Shown: piece by piece, positions 7,701 to 16,822 of the stretch
How the letters are laid out: each line of letters opens with the position of its first letter
Numbering within the stretch: position 1 is the first letter of the stretch
Assembly (NCBI GenBank): GCA_041398745.1
Contig: JAWKUB010000008.1
Span: 186,001 to 250,000 of the forward strand
Reading direction: 5' to 3'
From: JACKHO01 sp041398745
GTDB lineage: Bacteria > Planctomycetota > Planctomycetia > Planctomycetales > Planctomycetaceae
Length of the DNA stretch: 64,000 nt
The notes under the pieces: model-generated
The model's input: only the letters and a program-made list of their open reading frames with translations
Database searches by the model: none
Told to the model about the DNA's origin: nothing
Program-made: the position numbers and the translations under genes

Positions 7701-8494
7701 TCGACCCGCTGCATCGCTTCGTCGAGTGAATGGAGCGTTGTATTCGCTTCGGCAAATTCCAGTTCGCGTTGTTTGAGACGCTGGTTGAATCTGGCAAATT
7801 CATCAGCGGCCAAACCGGTCCACAGTTCGCGGAGTTCCTCGGTGATTTCGCGGTACTTGGTCGCCTTCCCTGCCTGCGACTGCACGGAGTGCCATTGGGC
7901 TTCGGCATGTGTGACGATGTCGCGAAAGCGATCGAGGTTCTGTTCCACGCGTTCGAGGCGTCGTTCGGCTTCGACGCGACGCGATTTGAACTTGCTGATA
8001 CCTGCCGCTTCTTCGAACACCACGCGCCGCGTGGTGGGATTGGCCTGCAGGATTTGATCAACCCGGCCCTGCTCAATAATGCTGTACGCAGCTGTTCCGG
8101 CCCCCGTTCCCATGAACAGGTCTTTGACGTCCTTGAGACGCACCACGGCCTGATTCAGCAAGTATTCCGAATCGCCGCTGCGGTACAGGCGTCGCCCAAT
8201 TTGGACTTCGGTCGACTCCGAGGGGAACAAGCCCGTGGAATTGTCGAACGTTAGCGTCGCTTCAGCGAAGCCGCTCGGCTTGCGGCCGGCAGAGCCATTG
8301 AAAATGACGTCCAGCATGTCCTTGCCGCGCAGGCTCTTGGCACTCTGGTCGCCCAGAATCCATTTGATGGCGTCAACGACGTTACTTTTACCACTTCCGT
8401 TGGGACCAACGACACAAGTCACGCCAGAATCGAACTCAAAGCGAGTTCGATCCGCGAAGCTCTTGAATCCAAAAACTTCCAGGGACTTGAGCAT
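4781..8494 (-). CDS. smc: Chromosome segregation protein SMC
   Basis: A full-length 1237-residue SMC ATPase, the core of bacterial condensin, which organises and helps segregate the chromosome. The N-terminal head has Walker A GPNGSGKS at residues 30-37; two long coiled-coil arms flank a globular hinge at roughly 530-680; the C-terminal head has the ABC signature LLSGGEK at about 1132 followed by Walker B CVLDEVDAALDD. The start at 8494 (MLKSLEVFGFKSFAD) is the usual SMC start. Upstream on the same strand is the FlgI-like lipoprotein gene, 99 bp away; downstream lies the dead integron. ScpA and ScpB are not in the window. Confidence 0.97.
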   Translation of the reverse strand: MLKSLEVFGFKSFADRTRFEFDSGVTCVVGPNGSGKSNVVDAIKWILGDQSAKSLRGKDMLDVIFNGSAGRKPSGFAEATLTFDNSTGLFPSESTEVQIGRRLYRSGDSEYLLNQAVVRLKDVKDLFMGTGAGTAAYSIIEQGRVDQILQANPTTRRVVFEEAAGISKFKSRRVEAERRLERVEQNLDRFRDIVTHAEAQWHSVQSQAGKATKYREITEELRELWTGLAADEFARFNQRLKQRELEFAEANTTLHSLDEAMQRVEREQEAADNELQALESELRELQRAGAVERERMASLESTVRHQTVRCNEITVEVARLRTRRSRLLVEIHSAVNQRDQSRELLTQLEHEFAKARETVSAKEEEFSLLSKQVGERRSDIAKRRNEFKEKQQLRNAIQEKLITGKSQLDGTIQSEGEAQLKLEQVERNLQQASAERQTRRQALHEAESACREAKEQHERLAADRNSLLGQQSQADTLLVDLRERRSALQARLSILDELESRQEGIAIGVRDILKRAKSSRYPPWNGVIGLVRDLLDVPLEWAPVVEVALGSRAQLVAIKSLGPLLDYLQRGPAAVEGRVGFLSLQEEGGIVEHSDAGVQRKAAPRLSCVDLTGRPGVIARADEVVAEFESAAGLARRVLGDTWIVDGLDVARSLMSELTEPCQFVTQEGELLTADGKVFLGTMPHESSIVSRKSELRQLRNEIHQIERGIESCQDRKEILLETLTTHDDRIDEVAEELQTKSLLVTECATQLTGQDREVERLDRSYGEQFRTVEAIFAKREELEATVLELEGNLETLDAEIASWSQQVESEEAELRETESILADAQSIIRTEQVSLIKLEERLRGLTESQTQLEEVQRTRQVQLSEVDDQLRESQAALSRAELQILRARADSALHLVEVERVEGEMRGRAGTRQTLLANRSVATRRKNELQTQSRRLADARHEIEIDLRDIKQQIQVLDSRIQEEYQVSVQELATSDASAYRVYLEQLREDNEGLTWEELESSNPYEEVRVELEAAVEKLRRRLKALGHVNTDALDTLTEVEERYTRLATQLQDLEEAKYALETIIGRINAESERIFLDTFEVIRVNFIELFRKLFGGGDADIILEDANDVLDCGIDIVARPPGKELRSISLLSGGEKTMTAVALLFAMFKSKPSPYCVLDEVDAALDDANVDRYAAVLKEFVNMTQFVVITHRKRTMTAANVLYGVTMEQAGVSKRMSVRFEEVGENGEIHTTRAA

Positions 8495-8593
8495 GAAGAA
8501 TGCTGTGCGGGTGGGAATAACTCAGCGATGGCGGGAGAAATACCAGCCATCGCTACTGAATTTGGGAGTAAAGTTGAAGTGGGAAATGTGGGG

Positions 8594-10546
8594 CTATATC
8601 GCATCTACATCGATTCCGATGGTTGCGTCCTCTTCGACTTCCTCGGTGTCTGATTTCTCTTTTTCAGGTGGGACGTAATCCGTGACAGGCTTCTGATCTT
8701 CCGCATCGAAGATGGTGGGCATGAGACCATCGGTTCCGACGTTGATGGCTCTCAAGGTTTGACGGTCTTGCTCGAGGTCTTCGGCGGGCCGTTCGTATCT
8801 TCTTCCGGCTCGCGGCATTTCGTCGATTGCGATTTTTCCAGCGAGGTTGTGTTGTTCCTCAGCCTGCACCAGCATTTGGGCAATTTCGGGATAACCTGCG
8901 CCCAAGTCCGAGGCGGCCATGATGATATCCACAACGCGCGGCGAGACTTCGCGTACCTGCGTTCTCTCGTCAGGTGCAATTCGTTTGACCACAACTTTGT
9001 CCCCTTGCGTAGTGTCTTGAATCATGATGTGGCTGCCAGCTCGCAGATACAGCGGCATTTGCAGTTCCTGGTTGGCTCCGAAGACAACGATTTCCGCCTT
9101 TTTGTGACGTGTCAGGTGGATGAGTGGTTCACCTTCGACATCAACAGGATGCAGCGTGAATCCACCGGGTAGTTGCGGCCGTCCCTGATCGTCGAGGGAC
9201 TTGGCCTCTGGCGTGTAGTTCGCAAACCCTTCCGGCATCATGACTGCGGCAATGGCATAGTCATTGGGGGCAATTGTGGACAACGCACGGAATGCTCCGT
9301 AGCGAGTCTCGACGCTCTCGTGAGACAGCAGTTCGCGAAGGGCTTCGGCTGACGAGCCGTTTTCGAGTGTTGCCAGAGCGGCCAGTGCGAAAACGCGGAA
9401 CGCGGGTTCTGTTGCTGCCGCTTCTTTCAATTCGGGCACGCCATCCGACTTGCCGAGATATGCGAGTGCGACCGCTGAATGAAAACGTGCTTCCAGTGAA
9501 CTCGCTCCCAGTCCCGTCTTTAGAATGGGAATTGCATCGGTTCCAATGGCCTCCAGTTGCAGCGCGGCGAGTTCTGCCGTCGGCCCCAGTCGGATTTCCT
9601 GACCGAGTTGTTGCATGCGTAAATGCTTCTCCACAGGCGTTTCCGACAGGACCATGTTGCGAATCACCTGGAGGTAACGCGGATAGTTGTCGCGATACCG
9701 TTCGTGGACCTTTAGTTGCAGAATGGTGTGATTCTGTGCTTTCGCGAGTGGCTGTTGAATTCCGTGCTTGTCAAAGTCGTGGAAGCGTCGACCAATGCGA
9801 TTCGCCAACTGCGCCGACATCCGGACCGTGCGGTACTCGTTTCGAATGCCCACTGTGAGCAGTCGGTCATCGCCGACGAAAATCGCTCCGCCAGGGATGA
9901 TGCCACGACGCAGTCCGCGGCCTTCTCCGTCACCTTCGCCGAGTGCTTCCACCATGACGTGTCCACGGCTAATGGCCAGGTCGTGGCCTTCCCGGACCTG
10001 ACCACCCAGTAACTCGTGCACGGTCATGTGGGTTGGCATGAGGAAGCCGCCGGCCAGGCTCTTGGCTTCGCTGCCATCCGGCAACTGAACCTGCACATCA
10101 ACCTTCTCGCCCTTCCGAATGATGGGTGGTAAATATGCTGTCACAATGACAAGTGCCGTTTCAGACGAAGCCAGATACGTCTGGGGATCTTCAATTTCCT
10201 GAATGCGCAGTTCAGAAAGTAACTCGCGACGGTAGGGTGATTCTGGCGGGTTCTCGCCTGTTCCATCCAGACGGTTCACCAGGCCAATTCCCTGAACCTT
10301 GATGTAACCGAGCGTCGAGTCCGCGATTTTGATGTAATCACCCACGAAACGGAGTTGACCATCTTCTCCACGCAGGGCCGATCGCACGTTATCCCGTCGC
10401 TCCTTCTCCTGATCATAGAACGGGTTAAGGTTCTTGATGGAGCTGAATGTCAGGGGCGCCGAGCACCCCGGAACGAGCAGCGCAGTGAGTGCAAATGCTG
10501 CTACGAGACCGAAGAGGGTGACACGATGGAACCGAAGACGAAACAT
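8594..10546 (-). CDS. FlgI-like (P-ring domain) lipoprotein with HEAT-like repeats
   Basis: A 650-residue exported protein. The chosen ATG at 10546 has a GGAG box six bases upstream and gives a short basic start, a hydrophobic segment and a lipobox LVPGC, so it should be a lipoprotein; ATGs further upstream (10558, 10654) are possible. Next comes a region like flagellar P-ring protein FlgI: GIGLVNRLDGTGE, then ALVIVTAYLPP, a KGEKVDVQV segment and AKSLAGGFL. The middle (about residues 300-430) holds alpha-helical HEAT-like repeats, and the tail is acidic. No flagellar genes are nearby, so a role outside the flagellum is likely. Possibly co-transcribed with smc. Confidence 0.75.
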   Translation of the reverse strand: MFRLRFHRVTLFGLVAAFALTALLVPGCSAPLTFSSIKNLNPFYDQEKERRDNVRSALRGEDGQLRFVGDYIKIADSTLGYIKVQGIGLVNRLDGTGENPPESPYRRELLSELRIQEIEDPQTYLASSETALVIVTAYLPPIIRKGEKVDVQVQLPDGSEAKSLAGGFLMPTHMTVHELLGGQVREGHDLAISRGHVMVEALGEGDGEGRGLRRGIIPGGAIFVGDDRLLTVGIRNEYRTVRMSAQLANRIGRRFHDFDKHGIQQPLAKAQNHTILQLKVHERYRDNYPRYLQVIRNMVLSETPVEKHLRMQQLGQEIRLGPTAELAALQLEAIGTDAIPILKTGLGASSLEARFHSAVALAYLGKSDGVPELKEAAATEPAFRVFALAALATLENGSSAEALRELLSHESVETRYGAFRALSTIAPNDYAIAAVMMPEGFANYTPEAKSLDDQGRPQLPGGFTLHPVDVEGEPLIHLTRHKKAEIVVFGANQELQMPLYLRAGSHIMIQDTTQGDKVVVKRIAPDERTQVREVSPRVVDIIMAASDLGAGYPEIAQMLVQAEEQHNLAGKIAIDEMPRAGRRYERPAEDLEQDRQTLRAINVGTDGLMPTIFDAEDQKPVTDYVPPEKEKSDTEEVEEDATIGIDVDAI

Positions 10547-10875
10547 ACATTTCTCCATGCGCCACCGTTCCACAGGACGTGGAATGGCAACTGACGCGAG
10601 AAATTCGGGGTGGAAATGGGAAAGGATTGGGAAAATACGACCGAGTTTTCTCAAGCGTCAATAGGGCGTCGACCGAGGGGAACCGCCGGAGCAATCGGTC
10701 GGCAGAATGTGCGTCTATGAGACCCCGTGATCCTCCCGGAACCCCAAGTTTTCCATTCTTGTGCAGATGCCATGGCTCTACCCGTTGTCGAGCATGGGAT
10801 TTTGAGATTCGTCGGAATACACTACCCGACTGCGGATTGCCCGCATTCTCCGTCCCTCCAACTGAGAGTCCCGCC

Positions 10876-11871
10876 ATGTTGTCGAATTTTCCGGTCGATG
10901 GTCAGCAGTCCTACGATGACAGCTTGTTCCCCTACGTAATCAATGGGGCAAACTACCCCGAAGCGGTCGGTCGATTTGGGGAATGGGTCGCCGAACATCA
11001 TGAAGAACTTCTTGACCTCATGGCAAAGCACGGCGCTGTGTTGCTCCGAGGCTTCCCCGTCGATGGCATCCCGGATTTCGACACGTGCGTCACATCGCTG
11101 GGACTTGAGAACTTCCCCTACAAGAAGTCGCTCTCAAATGCGGTCCGTGTCAACAAGACGGATCGGGTCTTCACGGCGAATGAGGCCCCGTCCACGGCGC
11201 AAATTCTGTTTCACCATGAAATGGCTCAGACGCCGCTGTTTCCAGAACACATTATGTTCTACTGCGAAAAACCGGCCGATGCAGGTGGCGCGACACCGAT
11301 TTGCCGTTCTGATGTTCTCTATGACCGTTTGAAACAAGAGTGTCCCGAGTTTCTGCAGAAGTGCGAAGACGCCGGACTCAAATACACCAACGTCATGCCC
11401 TCAGACAACGACGCTCAGTCCGGCCTGGGACGGAGCTGGAAAAGTACACTCGGCGTGGAGACAAAAGAGGAAGCCGAAGGACGCCTGCGAGACCTCGGTT
11501 ACTCGTGGGAATGGCAGGAAGACGGTTGCCTGAAAGCCACCACGCCGCAACTTCCCGCTGTCATGGAAATCTCACCGGGTCGTTCGACGTTCTTCAACCA
11601 AATCATTGCGGCCTATTGTGGTTGGAAAGACGAACGGAACGATCCCTCGAAAGCCATTCGGCACGGTGATGAAACTCCACTGGACGCCGCCGCCGTGTTG
11701 AAATGTGCGGAAATCGCGGAAGCAATCGCATTCGACGTTCCGTGGCAGGCGGGCGACATTGCTCTCATCGACAACCGAATTGCCATGCATGCCCGACGCC
11801 CATTTGAAGGAAGTCGGAAAGTTCTGGCTTCACTAGGGACGATGCGGCAGCAAAGTTTTGTATCTTCCTGA
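10876..11871 (+). CDS. TauD/TfdA-family Fe(II)/2-oxoglutarate dioxygenase
   Basis: A 331-residue oxygenase of the TauD/TfdA superfamily, which couples 2-oxoglutarate decarboxylation to oxidation of a small substrate. The iron site can be seen as HHE (in the segment LFHHEMAQTP) and the distal His in NRIAMHARRPF, followed by the conserved Arg. The start at 10876 gives MLSNFPVDG; a longer open frame upstream lacks family similarity and has no ribosome site. The substrate cannot be told from sequence. It is followed 50 bp later by purU in the same direction, so the two may share a transcript. Confidence 0.85.
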   Translation: MLSNFPVDGQQSYDDSLFPYVINGANYPEAVGRFGEWVAEHHEELLDLMAKHGAVLLRGFPVDGIPDFDTCVTSLGLENFPYKKSLSNAVRVNKTDRVFTANEAPSTAQILFHHEMAQTPLFPEHIMFYCEKPADAGGATPICRSDVLYDRLKQECPEFLQKCEDAGLKYTNVMPSDNDAQSGLGRSWKSTLGVETKEEAEGRLRDLGYSWEWQEDGCLKATTPQLPAVMEISPGRSTFFNQIIAAYCGWKDERNDPSKAIRHGDETPLDAAAVLKCAEIAEAIAFDVPWQAGDIALIDNRIAMHARRPFEGSRKVLASLGTMRQQSFVSS

Positions 11872-11921
11872 CCTTTCGCCTCCCGGTTCATTCCGCACTC
11901 CGCCCGTCTCGGGCTCGTCTC

Positions 11922-12788
11922 ATGCAAGTTACCATTACTGCCGTTGGTCCGGATAATCGTGGCCTCGCCGATCCCATTATTCACCTGGTGACGGGAGCTG
12001 GCGCCAATATCCACGAAATCCAAATGTACGACCGCGATTCCGAGCAGCTCTTCGCGATGCTCATTCGGATTGAATGGTCAAGTTCCACGACCATTGCAGA
12101 CTTGCGTAGCGAACTTGAGGCGATTGGTCAGCAGAAGGGACTGAGTGTTCGGGTTTGGAGTCGTGAAGAACAGCAGCACGTGCCGCGAGTCGCTCTTTGT
12201 ACCACTTACCGTAGCGAACCGGCGCGAGCCGTACTGGAAGGAATTCAGTCAGAAATTCTCCACGCCACGGTGCCGGTCATTATTGGTAATCGAAACGCCT
12301 GTGCCGGACTGGCGGAAGAATTCGACGTCGACTTCCACAACATTGGCGATGGGGCGGGGAATCCCGACAACCGTAAACTCGTGACACTGCTTGACGAGTA
12401 CGACATCGACTACGTGGTCCTGGCCCGCTACATGCGTGTGCTGCCTGCGCAGGTGTGCTGGGAGTTCGCCGGAGGCCGCATTATTAATTTGCATCACGGA
12501 CTGCTCCCCCCCTTTCCGGGGTTCCGTCCCTATCAGGATGCCTACACGCACAACATGCTGACATACGGGGCAACCATTCACTTCATCGTGCCGGAACTGG
12601 ACGCCGGGAATCAGATTATCCATCAAAACACATTCACTGTGTTTCCCGGCACTCCTCTCGAAGACATTGTCAAAGTGGGAGAAACTGAACACGAACCGGA
12701 GTGCCTCGTCGAAGGCTTACGCCGTGTCCTCGACCGCGAAGTGGAATTGCATTTTCATCGGGTGGTACGGGTGAACAAGTCAACGTAG
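11922..12788 (+). CDS. purU: Formyltetrahydrofolate deformylase
   Basis: A 288-residue enzyme that hydrolyses 10-formyltetrahydrofolate to tetrahydrofolate and formate, balancing one-carbon units and feeding formate-dependent purine synthesis. An N-terminal ACT domain (about 1-80, MQVTITAVGPDNRGLADPII) is followed by a formyltransferase domain with the active-site region HHGLLPPFPG and the conserved Asp in VPELDAGNQII. Length and domain order are normal for PurU. The usual HHS in the active-site loop reads HHG here, a minor variation. It lies just downstream of the TauD-like gene. Confidence 0.93.
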   Translation: MQVTITAVGPDNRGLADPIIHLVTGAGANIHEIQMYDRDSEQLFAMLIRIEWSSSTTIADLRSELEAIGQQKGLSVRVWSREEQQHVPRVALCTTYRSEPARAVLEGIQSEILHATVPVIIGNRNACAGLAEEFDVDFHNIGDGAGNPDNRKLVTLLDEYDIDYVVLARYMRVLPAQVCWEFAGGRIINLHHGLLPPFPGFRPYQDAYTHNMLTYGATIHFIVPELDAGNQIIHQNTFTVFPGTPLEDIVKVGETEHEPECLVEGLRRVLDREVELHFHRVVRVNKST

Positions 12789-12872
12789 GCCGTATCAAGC
12801 AAACCACAGGAATACCGGAACTCCAGTCGCAGCTACGGCGAGTAGTGCGACTTCGCGATGGCGTTCAACGAG

Positions 12873-13358
12873 TTACGCAATAATCACGGAGACTCCCAAT
12901 GGAATTTCCAGAGCCGTGAAGAGTTCGAGACACTGGTGCGGCACCTCGAATCCGGCATGATCACAATTCGATCGGTAGCCGCAAAACACATCGACGGTGA
13001 ACCGCTCTTTGAGCGACTTGAGATACTGGACGTTTGGACGCACCACGGCCCACAGTGCGAGTAGGTGTCGCTCAAGTGGCTCCGTCTCGGCGAGCCCCGA
13101 TTCCAAGAACCACCCGTCATCGACAAAGGGCAGGGACCGCGAACCACGCCGCTCCCCTTTCCGCCGTTGAAAGGTCGGTTTCATGCCCAGATGCTTGGAG
13201 ATTTCGTCAAGTGGTACGTCCGTTCCGACAATTCGGAGCGTCGCGCTGAAGCAGAAATACGGTTTCTCGTCTGGTTCCTCACCCGCGAGAAATCCTCGCA
13301 GCGTACGAAACTCTTCATGCTCGTTTGATGCGGACATATCTTCTGAAGGATGTTTCAT
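12873..13358 (-). CDS. DUF4279 family protein
   Basis: A 161-residue cytoplasmic protein matching the DUF4279 pattern: CFSATLRIVGTDVPLDEISK near the start, a KGE motif, DDGWFLESG, a helical LERHLLALW segment and a DVFCGY strand. The biochemical role of the family is unknown to me. It overlaps the upstream DUF1643 gene by 4 bp (ATGA), so the two are probably translationally coupled. It converges on purU with about 85 bp between stops and no obvious strong terminator hairpin. Confidence 0.75.
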   Translation of the reverse strand: MKHPSEDMSASNEHEEFRTLRGFLAGEEPDEKPYFCFSATLRIVGTDVPLDEISKHLGMKPTFQRRKGERRGSRSLPFVDDGWFLESGLAETEPLERHLLALWAVVRPNVQYLKSLKERFTVDVFCGYRSNCDHAGFEVPHQCLELFTALEIPLGVSVIIA

Positions 13359-13912
13359 TTGGATTCTGGCCAGTATTCAATCGGCGTGAGCGCCTTCGGC
13401 AAGTACAGGGGATGGCTGGGGAAGCCCTCTTTGGTCTGCCGCAGGCAAGTGACATGTTGACCATCCAGAAGCTCCCGCATTTGCTGATGTCGATCTGCGA
13501 GCTTCGAATGTGTCCCCCAGCAACACACCACGGTCTTCGCGTGTTGGACTCCCAGTTTAATGTACGTGTCGTTCAACGATCCGGTGGGATCGTCCACCTG
13601 TTTGAGGCCCTTGGGATCAGTACTGCGCAAACCAAAAATGTTCAGCATAATGAACCCGCCATAACCCCAGTCGCGGGCGTAAATCTGACAACGGTTGACG
13701 GTGGGATCGTTCTGTAATTCCGTCGCCGTCGAAGGATTCAGTCCGATGAACGCCACGACATCTGCATTGGAATTGACATCCCAAGTCCGCTGCAGAAAGA
13801 AACGGTACTTCTCCGTTTCATCATACACCGCGACGGATTCCATCCCGTCGACTGCATGCTTCCGCACCACGACACCGGACCTATCCAGTTTCAGCTTCCT
13901 CGCCATCGCCAT
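13355..13912 (-). CDS. DUF1643 family protein
   Basis: A 185-residue protein of the DUF1643 type, recognised by FLQRTWD followed by FIGLNPSTA and DPTVNRC, then a GGFIMLNIFGLRSTDP segment and the VVCCWGTHS strand near the end. Such proteins are common, often small and near mobile genes, but no enzyme activity is known to me. The two in-frame ATGs at 13912 and 13906 are equally plausible starts. It is the first gene of a two-gene unit with the DUF4279 gene. Confidence 0.85.
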   Translation of the reverse strand: MAMARKLKLDRSGVVVRKHAVDGMESVAVYDETEKYRFFLQRTWDVNSNADVVAFIGLNPSTATELQNDPTVNRCQIYARDWGYGGFIMLNIFGLRSTDPKGLKQVDDPTGSLNDTYIKLGVQHAKTVVCCWGTHSKLADRHQQMRELLDGQHVTCLRQTKEGFPSHPLYLPKALTPIEYWPESK

Positions 13913-13932
13913 TGCCTCCCTGCGAAATCAGT

Positions 13933-15255
13933 CTAAGCCGACGGAAACGCGTAGCCGTCGCGGCGGCCGTAGGTGTATTCGAGCCAGCCGTTGGCGGTGT
14001 CGTTGTCGACGAAACGCCACGCCTGCGGATCCCACTTGAGGGACTTGCCACCCAACTCTTCGCCGTGTCGGTAGGCCAGATTGCCGAGATGACACACGGC
14101 GGCGGTACGGGCTCCGGTTTCGATGGGGCAGTTCGGCTGTTCGCGTGTTTTGATGCAGTTCACCCAATCCTGACGATGCCCGCCATGACCGCCGCCGGGT
14201 GATTTGTAGAGGTGAATTTCGTCGTCACCAATCGGCGTTTGAATGATTTCGCCCGGCGTACTTTCCAGCTTGCCACGGTTGACGCGGACTTCACCATTTT
14301 CGCCGACGAACTCGACGCCGAACGTGCCGCCGTGAATGACCTCGACGCCGTTGGCATAACGGAAGCGAACGCCGTGGCCCGACTTGGGATCTTCCGGCGG
14401 AATGACTTCGACCGGGCCGGATTTGTCCATGCCAAGGCCCCACTGTGCGATGTCGAAATGGTGGGCCCCCCAGTCGGTCATGCCACCGCCGCCGTATTCG
14501 CTGTAGTTTCGCCACGCGGGGAAATGGTCATGCATCCCGCGAGGACTGAGAACTGAACTGTAGTCGCGCATGGGAGCCGGTCCGAGCCAGCGGTCCCAGT
14601 CAAGTCCTGGTTCCATGTCTTCACCGGCGAGATCACACGGCTTCGGCGGTCCGCCGACATTGACGCGAACTTCCTTCAGCTTGCCAATGTGACCATTACG
14701 AACCAGTTCGCACGCGTAACGGAAGTTGTTGTCCGAACGCTGTTGTGAGCCGGTTTGGAACACAATCTTGGAGGCATTCACCGCCTCGACAACTGCCTGG
14801 CACTCCATAATGGTGTTGCAGAGCGGCTTCTCGCAGTAGATGTCCTTACCGGCTTTGCACGCATCCATAATGATGGTGCCATGCCAGTGATCGGGCGTGG
14901 CAATGGCGACAGCGTCGATATCATCTCGTGCCAGCAGTTCTCGATAGTCGACGTAGCTCGAACAATCACTACTGCCGTTGGCCTCATCGACACGCTTCTT
15001 CCCGGAGTCGCGCCGCGTGCGGTCGACATCACACACAGCGACGACTTGCAGTTCCGGCATTTTGACAAAGTGCGGTAAATGCGAGCCGAACATCATTTTG
15101 CCAATGCCAATCAGCCCGATGTTAATCCGCTCATTCGCCGCCGCTTTCGTGTCGTCCCCGAGTGCTCGGCTCGAAACAATGAGCGGCACGGCCAATGCCG
15201 CAGAAGCACCCTGCAAGAACCGACGACGCGAAACAGATTGGGAATGCGAACTCAT
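13933..15255 (-). CDS. Tat-exported Gfo/Idh/MocA-family oxidoreductase
   Basis: A 440-residue NAD(P)-dependent sugar or cyclitol dehydrogenase-like protein. Starting at 15255 the N-terminus carries a twin-arginine signal (SRRRFLQG followed by a hydrophobic stretch ending ALG), so it folds with cofactor in the cytoplasm and is exported. A Rossmann motif follows (GLIGIGKM), then the EKPLCN motif of the family, whose Lys is the usual catalytic residue. The C-terminal half is the alpha/beta dimerisation domain. Exported members are numerous in planctomycetes and are associated with polysaccharide breakdown. An upstream in-frame ATG at 15315 would bury the Tat signal and is rejected. Confidence 0.92.
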   Translation of the reverse strand: MSSHSQSVSRRRFLQGASAALAVPLIVSSRALGDDTKAAANERINIGLIGIGKMMFGSHLPHFVKMPELQVVAVCDVDRTRRDSGKKRVDEANGSSDCSSYVDYRELLARDDIDAVAIATPDHWHGTIIMDACKAGKDIYCEKPLCNTIMECQAVVEAVNASKIVFQTGSQQRSDNNFRYACELVRNGHIGKLKEVRVNVGGPPKPCDLAGEDMEPGLDWDRWLGPAPMRDYSSVLSPRGMHDHFPAWRNYSEYGGGGMTDWGAHHFDIAQWGLGMDKSGPVEVIPPEDPKSGHGVRFRYANGVEVIHGGTFGVEFVGENGEVRVNRGKLESTPGEIIQTPIGDDEIHLYKSPGGGHGGHRQDWVNCIKTREQPNCPIETGARTAAVCHLGNLAYRHGEELGGKSLKWDPQAWRFVDNDTANGWLEYTYGRRDGYAFPSA

Positions 15256-15342
15256 AGCGAATGACTCCTGCTGACGGACACACCGGGCGAACACTTGAAC
15301 CATGACGATACTCAAGGCTACCGGGAAATGCCATCACGTTCG

Positions 15343-15882
15343 TCAGTTGACCGAGTTGCTGATGACAACTCGTGGTTTCGCAGCGTTTCTAAACAACTCC
15401 ACACACGCCCAACGAAATCCCAGGTAGCCCACACCAATGGTCAGCGTGCAGTACAGTGAAATGCTGACAGGCCACGCTCCATGCTCCAGGAGTTTGGTGG
15501 TGTCGAGGTAGCTGTCTCCCGCAATCCAAGCCGTGGCCAGATACGTTCCATTGGCCAGCAGGCAGAAATGTGCGACGAACCACATCCCGTGTCGTCGCAC
15601 GATGAGAGCAATACCGACCGGGACGGCGACACCGAGTAGCGGTCCACACCACAACGTCAGGAGCGGGTGGGGATCGGGTTCAAAGAGGCTGTAGGGCAAG
15701 TGCCATGGAAGCAGGTCGGCCTGCTGTAATGATCCTCCACCAATCCAGCCGCCGAGAACATGGCCGGTCTCGTGGGTAAATGTCATGACGCACCACGACG
15801 TCACCAGCAGTACCACGAAGTTCAGAATCTGAATTGCGCGGCTGGAAGATTGTTTGGCTGGTTTCAAGTTGGCGGCTGACAT
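15343..15882 (-). CDS. M50B-like membrane metallopeptidase
   Basis: A 179-residue integral membrane protein with about five hydrophobic segments. The first membrane helix contains HETGH (near residue 38), matching the HExxH zinc motif of intramembrane metalloproteases; the second expected motif with an Asp is not clear, so activity is uncertain. The gene is 87 bp upstream of the Gfo/Idh/MocA start on the same strand and could share a promoter region with it. It could equally be an inactive M50-like protein of unknown role. Confidence 0.65.
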   Translation of the reverse strand: MSAANLKPAKQSSSRAIQILNFVVLLVTSWCVMTFTHETGHVLGGWIGGGSLQQADLLPWHLPYSLFEPDPHPLLTLWCGPLLGVAVPVGIALIVRRHGMWFVAHFCLLANGTYLATAWIAGDSYLDTTKLLEHGAWPVSISLYCTLTIGVGYLGFRWACVELFRNAAKPRVVISNSVN

Positions 15883-16046
15883 TTCATTCTGTCATACGGA
15901 CGACGGAGCAGGACTTACGGGAATTGTTTGCAACGGCGCCCACGATTTTCACTTTTCCCTCCCCGCATTTCCGACGGGCGAATATCCTACAGCTGAAGTT
16001 GGCCAGACTAACTGGTTAATCCCCTCGTCCCAAACTCAACAGCGAC

Positions 16047-16748
16047 ATGAATGCTGAGCGATTACAACGTGTGCTCAAAGAGAACTTGGGCACAGTCCAC
16101 GAACACATCCAGCAGGCCTGTGCGCGAGTGGGGCGGAAGGCTGAGGAGGTGCATTTGGTCGCAGTGACCAAATATGCTCCGTGGGAGACGGTGCTTGCGT
16201 TGTACGAATTGGGGATTACGCATTTTGGTGAGAGTCGCCCCCAGCAGCTCGTTGAGCGGGCCGAGCTAATTCCCTCGGCCACCTGGCATTTGATTGGGCA
16301 TTTGCAACGCAACAAAGTGCGTCCGGTGCTAGAGCACTCCGAGTACATTCATTCCATCGACTCGGCACGACTGCTGGAGCGGGTATCGAACATCGCGGAA
16401 GAATTGGGCGTCACTCCGAAAGTGCTGTTGGAGGTGAATGTCTCGGGCGAGGGAGCCAAAGACGGATTCTCCCCGGCCGAATTGCAAAGCGCCTGGACAG
16501 AAATTGCCGCGACGAAACATGTGGAACTTGCAGGCCTCATGACAATGGCGCCGTACACCGACGACACTGCAGTCATTCGCAACGTCTTCAGCGGATTGCG
16601 AAACCTGCGGAATGAACTGCAGGCGACTTCGGGACACCAACTGCCGCATTTGTCGATGGGCATGAGCAGCGATTACGAAATCGCCATTGAGGAAGGAGCG
16701 ACTCTCATCAGGTTGGGGAGTTGTCTGTTCGAAGGGATTGAAGATTGA
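16047..16748 (+). CDS. yggS: YggS/PROSC-family PLP homeostasis protein
   Basis: A 233-residue single-domain protein with the alanine-racemase-like TIM barrel fold that binds pyridoxal 5'-phosphate and keeps its free level in balance. The PLP lysine lies in LVAVTKYAP (K near residue 41), and the typical HLIGHLQRNK, LMTMAP, LSMGMSSDYE and IRLGSCLFEG motifs are all present. Length is normal for the family. The start ATG at 16047 is well placed; upstream bases hold no other gene. Confidence 0.93.
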   Translation: MNAERLQRVLKENLGTVHEHIQQACARVGRKAEEVHLVAVTKYAPWETVLALYELGITHFGESRPQQLVERAELIPSATWHLIGHLQRNKVRPVLEHSEYIHSIDSARLLERVSNIAEELGVTPKVLLEVNVSGEGAKDGFSPAELQSAWTEIAATKHVELAGLMTMAPYTDDTAVIRNVFSGLRNLRNELQATSGHQLPHLSMGMSSDYEIAIEEGATLIRLGSCLFEGIED

Positions 16749-16822
16749 CCCAGCTTGCTCGGGGCCGGGCATCAATTCCAATCAACATACCCGCATGGCT
16801 GTCGAATTGTCCTCCGGCGTCA

